The notes below the pieces were generated by a model that made no database searches, had not been told where the DNA came from, and saw only the letters and a list, made by a program, of their open reading frames with translations. From contig NC_135559.1 in the NCBI RefSeq assembly GCF_964340395.1, positions 19,666,650 to 19,730,649 on the forward strand: a stretch of DNA of 64,000 nt, in the 5' to 3' direction. This document shows, piece after piece, positions 54,225 to 64,000 of this stretch. The first letter of the stretch is position 1; each line of letters begins with the position of its first letter. Source of the DNA: Glandiceps talaboti. Lineage: Eukaryota; Hemichordata; Enteropneusta; Spengelidae. Both the position numbers and the translations under genes were made by a program.

Positions 54225-54225
54225 C
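54078..54225. repeat. (CAAA)n(CAGA)n(CAAA)n(CAAT)n compound microsatellite
   Basis: Adjacent tetranucleotide blocks differing by one base each. Confidence 0.95.
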
Positions 54226-54614
54226 CCCGTTCTAAACTAAACCAAAGAATATCGAATCAGTTAATACACTAGTTTCATCCATGCATATACAAATAATAAA
54301 TAAATAACTGTTCTCTTATATCCATCAATTACTATTAGTAATCAGTCAAGCGTTCCATCCATCCATATTAATCTAGGGACTTCCAATTTCACACAAATCA
54401 ATCAAAATACGCAAACTATGTCATCGATCATCATATCAGTAAATTACATAGTCGCTCTAGTCACTCATGATTATTCAAATCTATAAATATATCTATATTG
54501 GATTTCAAAATATCACAAATATCGGAGTTTCGCGATTTTGGATTAAGACAAGACTATAATGCTTAGCTACTAATATTGCATAGTGAAACCTGTCTCCCCT
54601 GGGGTAATGCCTTT

Positions 54615-55250
<636 letters not shown>

Positions 55251-55730
55251 TGCATGTGCATATATATGAGCTTCGGACTTTGGCACTAACACGAACATTT
55301 TATGACCCGGAGACACCATAAAGGAGCATTCTAAGTAATATTTGAAAATCAAACAAAACACAAAACACTTTGAGATGAATTAAGATGCATTGTCCTTGCA
55401 TTATATACACACAACATAGCAGTAACAATTCCATACAATACTTTATATAAAAGAAAACATTTTCGCTAAATGAAACTATTATGGTTGAAAGCATGTACTC
55501 GCCAATCGGAAAGATCATACTGACATTTTTGTCGACGGACGGCTCTTTACAGAACCACATATCATCGTGTGTTTGAGGTACGGTAAATGGCATATTGTTG
55601 TTGCTTTCAATTCATGACTATACTTTTACTAGTCTGTAAGGATAATTACAATCAGCAGAAAAATGTCAACCTGGTCCATTTGTCTTATTAAATAACGGTC
55701 ACGGATTTCGTCCTGATGCGCATTTGTAGG

Positions 55731-56130
55731 GTTGTTTAAAAAACTACGCCCTCTACGACAGAATTAGTTGCCATAGTCAGTATTCAGACGCGGATCATAT
55801 TTTGTCATATTCCTATAAAACCTTCTTAAATATTTATTTATTTGTTACTAATTGTGTACACATTATATAACCCACAACATGCGATATAATAATTAGCATT
55901 TACATTGCACATTCTCTGTTCTATACGCATATGTTACAGAACATGTGCTACTCATTGACGATTCGAACTTCATCTAACGTTACGTTCAGCGCACACCATG
56001 TTTTAATTCTGTTCAGCAAGAAAAAAAGTCAAGACGACTGTTGACAGTCTATGGTTGCCATATTACTACCATTAGTAATGTCGACATTATTTTCTAATTC
56101 TGTCGTAGAGGGCGTAGTTTTTAAAACAAC
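55731..56130. mobile_element. TIR element (400 bp)
   Basis: Inverted termini of about 38 bp, GTTGTTTAAAAAACTACGCC followed by CTCTACGACAGAATTAG, with the right end matching at one shifted base. The interior is unrelated between arms and non-coding. No target duplication was established. Confidence 0.65.
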
Positions 56131-56744
56131 ATCTAATGCTGGATTGAAGAATAGTGTGCCTGTCAAGTCAAATATCAATAAATAGAGCCGTTCTAAGTAG
56201 GCTAGTAGCGAGAAATAGCGATTGGTAAATAAATGTAGTTTTGTACTTTGTATTCATCGAGTCAGTCAGCGTGGGGGGATTCAAGTGTCCAATTTATCAA
56301 TCAATCAATCAATCCATCCATAAACTATAAAAATAAGTTGAATAGAAAAGCGGATAACTAAAGTGTAGTATTAATCAAACGATCGATCGCGCAGGCAATG
56401 AAGCGAGGTATGCCGAATTACCAAGGAATTAAGGTGCATAGAAGTATCGAATTGACTTTCCAAGCAAATTCTAGCACAAAAATATCACAAGTCATGTTAA
56501 CCATAAAACATGCATTTTGATGAATTATATGTAAAGAAAATACAAAACGTTGAATCATGCGATTCTTTATCCTAAAGACGAAAAAGATCTAAAATACAGA
56601 GTAGACACTCATCTTTCGTAATATTCTTCGCTTCGTACCATTTCGTCACGTTCAAAGAATTTAAAAACGTAGAATAGCGATTTCATGGTCATTATGTTCT
56701 TTTCTTTGCCAGAGAGGCAAATGGATTTTCCCTCGACTTGACAA

Positions 56745-56816
56745 AAGATGTGTGTGTGTGTGTGTGTACATTTCTCAGTTCAAGCCAAGTCTTGCGGTGC
56801 TACTGCGACTAGCTGT

Positions 56817-56849
<33 letters not shown>

Positions 56850-56865
56850 CACACACGCGCGCACA

Positions 56866-56907
<42 letters not shown>
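56745..56907. repeat. (TG)n and (CA)n/(CG) microsatellites
   Basis: TG at 56748-56767, CA with CGCG interruptions 56819-56907; the two could pair as an inverted repeat. Confidence 0.9.
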
Positions 56908-56908
<1 letters not shown>

Positions 56909-57678
56909 CTGGCGTTCTCTAATCAATCAATCAATCAATCAAGACATCATTATAAGGTGAGGACAGCATCTTGATGAAATTTATGAGGCCAAATATCAAA
57001 TGTGACAGGAAGGCACAGTCTGGTACTCTAACAGTGCATACGATTTTTATCTGCAGAGTTGAAGCAATTTTAGTCTTCAATATTATTTGATATATCGGGT
57101 GATTACTCTTGATCAAGATCTCCCACTCTCGGAGTAATGATGTCACGAATAAAAGTTGGCAAGGCAGTGTTTCCATGGAAACCATGCTAGAGAGCATATT
57201 TTGTTGATGAAAACGTAGAAGAAACTGTCACTCCGGAAAACATTCCAATAATTCATTGATGCGTAAAGGGAGTATAGCAGGAATTATCCACTAAATTGTA
57301 GCTAGCCGTTTTTTTTGTCTGTGTATTATCTGTAAGTTATAAAAAAGAACATTAAACCAATAATATCATTCCATATTAATATTATACTCAAGATGGAAAT
57401 TTTAATTTCCGTTTTGTGTTTCCCTGCGTCCAAAGTGCTTCCCTTACACCTTATGTTGGAAGAGCAATGGTAGCAGAAACATGTCTTATGTAATAAATAT
57501 CATTCTAATTATAGGTGGATACCTTTGAAAAGAGTAATCGTATCATTGTTCACTAATGATATATATACAAACACATATTGTAAAGACAAAACTTGTACAG
57601 CTTTTTATGGAATCAAAAGATGACCATGGGTGATTTTGATTTAAGGAAGAGTACATTTGCAATAATACGAAAATAGTT

Positions 57679-57679
57679 G

Positions 57680-57751
<72 letters not shown>

Positions 57752-57752
57752 G
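57679..57752. repeat. (CAGA)n microsatellite
   Basis: About 18 CAGA units. Confidence 0.95.
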
Positions 57753-57837
57753 GCGTGTAGGTTGGTAGGTAGCAATCAAGCACAAACACACATACACACA
57801 CTCAAACTCACGGACGGACGGACGCACGCACAAGTAC

Positions 57838-57910
57838 ACATACATACATACATACATACATACATACATACATACATACATACATACATACATACATACA
57901 TACATACATA
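57838..57910. repeat. (CATA)n microsatellite
   Basis: About 18 units, bordering the PLE remnant on its 3' side. Confidence 0.95.
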
Positions 57911-58449
57911 GAAATGCATAAGGAACTAATAAACCAGTCCGTATATATGGTTATTAAATCCGACGTTTCGAATAAATATTCTTTTTCAAAGGAAAAATTG
58001 GCGAGACAGAGAAATGCCAGGTGAAAACCCGAACATTTCTAAATATAATGGAACAAAACCGCGCGTGATATAAATAAACGGTTATACGTGGGATAAGTTC
58101 TTAAATTCGCACGCACCTAATAGAACCCAATAGAATACGCCTGAAATTTAAAAAAATACCCAATATTCATGATAATTAAATTGGGAAAGACGAGAATAAT
58201 CTGTTAATTCCAAGGGGTTCCAGCGTTCCAAGACGGAAAATGATTTCTTCTTCCTTCAACCTCAAAGCGGCTTTCTCATCACCAGAAACCTTACAAATTC
58301 CTGAAATGGACATATCTGATACATTATGATCGTTTGTAATAAAATGCATAGATACGGGATAGTTACGATTCTTTTGTCTGGTCAAACGGAGATGTTCCAC
58401 GAAACGATCACCAAGACGACGTACAGTTGAACCTATATATAGAAAACCA
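57911..58449 (-). mobile_element. Penelope-like element 3' remnant with intact GIY-YIG segment (family D)
   Basis: A minus-strand frame from about 58446 to 58176 encodes FLYIGSTVRRLGDRFVEHLR, SMHFITNDHN and AALRLKEEEIIFRLGTLEP and ends in TAA. This is the YIG half, catalytic Arg and catalytic Glu region of the GIY-YIG endonuclease of Penelope-like elements; the first GIY strand is lost. Downstream are a noncoding tail and a degenerate hammerhead-like motif (stem GAATA/TATTC then CGAAACGTCGGA, 57970-58000). The fragment is bounded on both sides by (CATA)n tracts. The frame has no internal stop, so it is younger than the copies at 23.4 and 52.2 kb. Confidence 0.8.
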
Positions 58450-58726
58450 CATACATACATACATACATACATACATACATACATACATACATACGTACAT
58501 ACATACATACATACATACATACATACATACATACATACATACATACGTACGTACGTACGTACATACACACATATATGTGCGTGCGTGCGTACCTACGTGC
58601 GTGCGCGCATACATGCATCCATACATATATACATGCATGCATGCATATATACATACATACATACATACATACATGCATGCATGCATGCATACATACATAC
58701 ATACATACATACATACATACATACAT

Positions 58727-58757
<31 letters not shown>

Positions 58758-58815
58758 TACATACATACATACATACATACATACATACATACATACATAC
58801 ATACATACATACATG
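58450..58815. repeat. (CATA)n/(CATG)n/(CGTA)n microsatellite
   Basis: About 90 tetranucleotide units with interruptions by CGTA, CGTG and CATG. It starts exactly at the 5' truncation of the PLE remnant. Confidence 0.95.
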
Positions 58816-58899
58816 AACTTTGAGGTATATTTTATATATATTTTTTTATCGGTAGCGTGCATGTTCTCATGATGCTAGCTGCTTATGAAATATAAATGA

Positions 58900-60940
58900 A
58901 TCTACATATTCCGGTATCACCATCCCACTCATTTCACCCTCTGTGAGTTGAATGTCTCCATGGATAAATTTCAATTATTGTTATTGTTGCCTCAGGTAGG
59001 ATTTATTGTTAAATGAAATTGTCAACGTCTCACAATAAAGCTCCGATTTCAAATTAAAGACATTGACTGTTATACAAGATCGACCTTGACCTTGACCTTG
59101 CCAATCAAGTACAAAGACTTGTACTGTTACGAGAATCTGAACGTCAATTTGCTGTGCTGTGGAGTGCTTTACGATTTATCAAATTGAGTTACAGGTTATT
59201 ATTTACCGACTCTGTTTGATACAACTATGCAGAAACAAATAAATAAGAAACAGCACATGTTACACTTTAAGCATGTGCAGTGTCTCATCGGTGTCTTCAT
59301 GGTTCTAATATACAGCGCCAGTAAACAGAAAGAAGCTTTCAACGCGTGGGAATCTGCAATGAAGTCCGAAACTATAATGTACACACATGACATTATGATA
59401 AAATCAGAGCTGTGTATACCATGTACCGTGACACATCCATGTATAACGTGAAAGTGTATATATATACATCCATGCACGTATACAGTCTCAGCCCACTAGT
59501 GATCTGAGATACAGTCATGTACACGCAGGTACTGAAACAAGTAAAAAGAAAAGGACAGACCCTGTGACAGGCCTATATACACATCAATGTATCAGCAGTG
59601 TGCTCACTGCAATGTATACAGTAATGTAGCTACACCTCTAGATTGACAGGCCTGTATCTATAGCCCCGTTGCAGTCCTATCCCGCCCTTAATGACACAGA
59701 CCTGTATCACAGGAGTGTTACAGCGGCGAATTTTTTTTTGATGTGCATACGATATGTCGTGATAATCTGAAAGTGAATTTAGTATTCTATGAAGTCCTGT
59801 GCGATATATTATTCCGCTCTTATCATAAAAATCTATCGTTTATCTAGCTATAAAGTATGAAAGCTGACGACAAGATAAATAAATATCACCTTCTGACATT
59901 CTCTAGGTGTTGCATTCTCATTCTGCTCACTTTCATCGATGTATGCTAGATGTGTAGAAAATTGGTTGGTATCAAAACTGGTCGAGAGATGAATAAAAAA
60001 TAACCGGCTGACATTTCCAGAAGTGTTAAGTTCACTTTCATTTCTCAACGGAATAAACGTACTAGCTATATACCCGCTAGATTGATTCATAAGACTGACA
60101 TTTCTTATCGGTATCTTTAAAAAGAAATATTGGCATTCGTGTTTGTATCACCTAGTACATACTTATTTATTTTAATGTAAAATTGTCCTGAAATATTAAT
60201 TTCAATTCCATGTGCCATGATCAAATTATCCTCCTGTTGAAGCTAAATACTCACTGTGTGTTTGAATGATTGATGGAATCGAAATTTGTTATCTAAACTG
60301 ACTTTCTGTATAGTCACGCAAGTCCCTGTTGATATCATCTAAAACCTATTTCTTTTTGAGAAGCAAATTATCCGTAATCTTCGATGCCAAGATCAATTTG
60401 TGAGTTATTTCATTTATTTCCCAAGTAATTCACTGCAGGAATACCCAGCACTTCGACCTGCGATTACAGCATGATTTAAATTCTTTCTGTATTGAACCCG
60501 TAATCATTACCATGGCAACTTAAATTATACAGATAACGGATGTAGAGTACAGCAGTCAGAAAAAGATGACTAATATCTTTCGAAGTCGAAGGTCAAAGTC
60601 GAAATTGTCATATTTCAGGTTTAACACTAAACCTGAAATATATGAAATTTGGGTCATAAGAAAAGATAGTAGAACTCGAATGGTTTGCCTAGAATTAATG
60701 ACAAGGCGGTGATCTTCCTCGTTGAATAGTAATATATCTTATTACTTTGTACAAAGCGCTCTATAGAAAAAGAAAACTGACTTACTTAATACACGATTGA
60801 CAACCTGTGACGATTACTTAGGGGACGCAGTTGCAATTGGATGTTTATTCCTGAATATCATAATTATAGATTTATTTGTTATATAAAAAGTTACGTAAGT
60901 ATGGAGGAAAGTTACGTACAAGGATGGCTTAATAGGAGAT
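58900..60940. other. Gene-free stretch
   Basis: No exon with splice support was recognised. A frame at 59227-59451 is ATG-initiated but has no domain and no splice signals. Confidence 0.4.
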
Positions 60941-60955
60941 AAATTGATGATTAAA

Positions 60956-61150
60956 TTCAATGAATGAATGAATGAATGAATGAATGAATGAATTTATTTA
61001 TTTATGACTGAATGAGTGAGTGAGTGAATGAGGGAGTGAGTGAGTGAGTGAGTGAGTGAGTGAGTGGGGGGGGGGGTGGGTGGGGGTAACTGAGTGACCG
61101 ACTGCTGGAGTAGAGAAGTGGGTAAATGAATAAATAAATAAATAAATAAA
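60956..61150. repeat. (TGAA)n, (GAGT)n, G-tract and (AAAT)n
   Basis: TGAA to about 60990, GAGT 61010-61066, a G run to 61090 and AAAT to 61152. Confidence 0.9.
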
Positions 61151-61830
61151 TGATAACACCGAGACCATTTGGAAAACAGTGGAAAACCTGAACTAGACAC
61201 ACATAAAAAATATAATAAAATAAAATAGAAAAATTACTACCCACCTTTTTCTAAACGCACATTGAACATAAACTTGTCTGGAAGTCGGTAGATAATTACA
61301 TAAATAGGATTTGGCAATCCACACAATCTTTGATGTACTATCTATCTTATTTGTTGATGTAACTCATAACTTGTTTTTGTTATCCTAATAAGTATGAAAT
61401 ACGAGAGACGTTGCGATTAAGATTACGATAAAACAATCAAAGATTTTGCTGAGGCACTTAAATCCTTGAAAATATTATGAAAAGAAATAATAAGTTGGCA
61501 AAAAATGACTTTAACAGAATTATTTGCATTAAAAATATATGGGTATTCGTTATGTAGAATGTGCTAGATTTATTAGGAAATCGAACCCTTCAAGGTCATC
61601 TTACATTAGTGACTGCATGTATAAAAAAGACAAACTTACCTTGTAAATACGGTTTCACCTCTTAAAAACGGAAGATGTGGAAATAGTAAGTCAGTCAGTA
61701 TTTGAGTATTGCATAATATTAATAAGGTTTGAAATATTCGAAACATGATCGAGTGATTGGATTTTTTTCTATCCGTCCTGATTCATTTCGGAGACGAGGA
61801 TAAAAAATTCCCCTGTACTTAAAAGACAAA

Positions 61831-62045
61831 CGTATGTATGTATGTATGTATGTATGTATGTATGTATGTATGCATGTATGCATGAATGTCGGCATATGCA
61901 TGTATGTATGTATGTATGTATGTATGTATGTATGTATGCATGCATGCATGGATGGATGGATGAATGCATTTATTTTATTTATTTACTTATTTATTTATTT
62001 ATTCATTTATTTATTCATTTATTCATTCATGTATTTATTTATTCG
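61831..62045. repeat. (TATG)n(CATG)n(GGAT)n and (TTTA)n
   Basis: TATG/CATG to about 61960 and TTTA/TTCA to 62045. Confidence 0.95.
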
Positions 62046-62059
62046 AGATGCCTAAAGGT

Positions 62060-64000
62060 TGACGATAAAATATAAAACACAGAAGACGAAGACAAAAATG
62101 GATATATATTTATATATTATATGACAAATAACAAGAAAATTGTACAAATAATTTAAGATGTACATTAAAAACACTAAGACTGTTAAACATGTCAACATCT
62201 TGCAAGAAATTAATAAAATCAAAAGTCCTAGGTATAAACGATTTTTTTTCCTCAAAATAGATAAACCATGGGCATGAAGATTCCTAGATGGAATAATGAA
62301 ATGGAACGTTAGCAAAACTATATATTGAGTTGAAGTGCCCTTTAGGCATTTATTTGAAAAGACTGCAGCTAAATTATTTTGACTCTAAGAAACATAACAT
62401 TACAAACTAATTTTAAATACTCGTCTTTTCTCACAAATCAATCGCAGACCAATGTATTATGAGTATGTAAAGTTTGTAAACGATGTAGAGTTGTATAGAT
62501 ATGGTCTTCTGAAACCCAAATAAATCATTTCTCAGTCTGGTCTGTCTTATAAATCAACGTTTATTTTTAATCTGTTGATTATTTTACAGGCTACATATAT
62601 ACATATCTCCAGATCCATAGGGAATTCCAACATTCACAACTATGCCATAATAAAAACCGAACGCGACAAATTGCTTCTAGCTTCGTGTCTATGGAGTTAA
62701 TTTGTTTTCGACCTCACGCTTGGAGAGAAATTTAAGATCATAAATCGGATAGCGATACTTATCATATCTCATAATGTGAAAATTGACTCTCATTTCGTAA
62801 AAATGTACGGAATGACAGGAATACATGTCATGCCACTGGTGAAACTGACAAGCCTAGTGCTAGACCATGGTGCATTGCGTCAGATCGTGCCCTATTTATA
62901 CAAGGGCAGCGTGTCCTACGTACAGGGTCCATATACACTGTACACGTACCTGCTGGAGTCGACCATTACAGCGACAATTCTCTTTACTTCTGCTATTTGC
63001 GAATATCGAGTTCTCATAGTTTGATAATAAAACCAGATTCACATAAAAAATAATCAAAGTCATGGACAAGAAAATAATTTTAAAAAATCTATTTTGCATA
63101 AACTATAAGGCGTAAAATGACTGTGTATTTAGTTGATACATTAGCCAGCAAATGTTGATTTGGTTAAACCTATTTAATAACCAAAGTAACAATTGTGTCA
63201 ACATGTATATTTAATTCTATCTTTGCGATCATGACTGGGTTTTAATGCTTTACACTCAGAAGAAGGCTAAATAAGCAATCTTGACGAGTAACTGTACCAC
63301 CATAACTTTGTGTTGATCATGACTTGTTTTCATTTCTTGTCCTGGTAATAATGTCACAGCGTTAATTTATGACAGCCAGTAATTGTCTCGCAATGCATCA
63401 TGGAACCATAATAAGGTCGCTACAACGTGCTAGAGATATGATTCTTCGTCTGGCCACCCTGAATTAAGACTTTTAATAGTGTCATATTATGTTCACACAC
63501 CTCTAGCTGACTGTGTTATGTCATGTATTTTAGTAAATTAGTATAATTTTACAAAATGTCTTCTAATTTGAACAAACGCATGCTTTCAGATGTCTTTAAT
63601 ATAAAATATAGCGATACGATATATAATACAAAATTACATTCTATTATTAGTACTTGCACTGGAGAGTTTCAGCCCAAAGGCAGCAGTATCGCGTGGTTTA
63701 TTTTCTGTTTTGTGATCAATAATTCTCGTTGTTCTGGCGGATAAAGTATTTGATACCCAAATTTGACACTCATAATGTTTTATCCTTTATGAAAAGACAG
63801 GTCAGTACGTATAATTGTACATAAAAAACATATTGACCCTAAACACACATGGTAATGCCTAACAAAACAAATTGTGTTCTAATTATTGGTTTCTTCTCAT
63901 TAACAGATGTACAGCCATTACAGATTGGAAGAACAATAATTGTCATTTTCAGTTGATGCTAACTTCCGCATCCACTATTTCTTGCGAGACTTCACAATTT
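62060..64000. other. Gene-free end of the window
   Basis: Short frames at 62776-63024 and 63556-63744 were examined; neither shows a domain, and both lack splice context. No repeat family was recognised. Confidence 0.4.

Noticed and set aside
62776-63024. 82-codon plus-strand frame
   Set aside because: No recognisable domain, no ATG start confirmed, and an opposite-strand frame is equally open.

Overview
This window is nuclear DNA of an invertebrate animal. It is AT-rich, has intron-split genes with GT/AG junctions, and is packed with microsatellites, a tRNA-type SINE, non-LTR and Penelope-like retroelement debris and palindromic MITEs. The gene families present (a polycystin-1-like ectodomain with C-type lectin domains, and a SAM-domain membrane protein) and the repeat style fit a marine invertebrate, perhaps a deuterostome such as a hemichordate or lancelet. 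The sequence alone does not settle the species. There are no operons, CRISPR arrays or intact tRNA/rRNA genes.

Layout. 0-1.5 kb: decayed non-LTR reverse transcriptase. 1.65-6.95 kb (+): a complete four-exon gene (about 378 aa: helical N-terminus, SAM-like domain, long hydrophobic hairpin, C-terminal helices) with a TATA box and a 792-bp palindromic MITE in its last intron. 7-11.7 kb: no gene, a roughly 145-bp octamer-containing repeat and a pentanucleotide satellite. 11.7-30.6 kb: a polycystin-1-like gene on the minus strand. Eleven phase-compatible exons cover signal peptide, two C-type lectin-like domains and part of the GAIN-type region, and then exons stop before any GPS, PLAT or channel region. 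The locus is bracketed by a roughly 3-kb inverted repeat, each arm carrying a copy of promoter plus exon 1. The left copy is an orphan pointing into the 3' end of the gene. 30.6-64 kb: no confident protein-coding gene. It holds a SINE, MITEs, three Penelope-like (PLE) remnants or remnant families, very long microsatellites, and three promoter-like stretches each followed by a strong splice donor. These could be 5' exons of a gene lying to the right of the window.

The most notable signals are: (1) the inverted duplication around a truncated polycystin-1-like gene; (2) several PLE terminal repeats with hammerhead-ribozyme-like cores whose stem II shows a compensatory change, repeatedly abutting (TA)n or (CATA)n tracts; (3) the SAM plus hydrophobic-hairpin protein; (4) a MITE family with 5-bp target duplications. 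Exon joins were made by eye from reading frame and splice consensus and have no transcript support.
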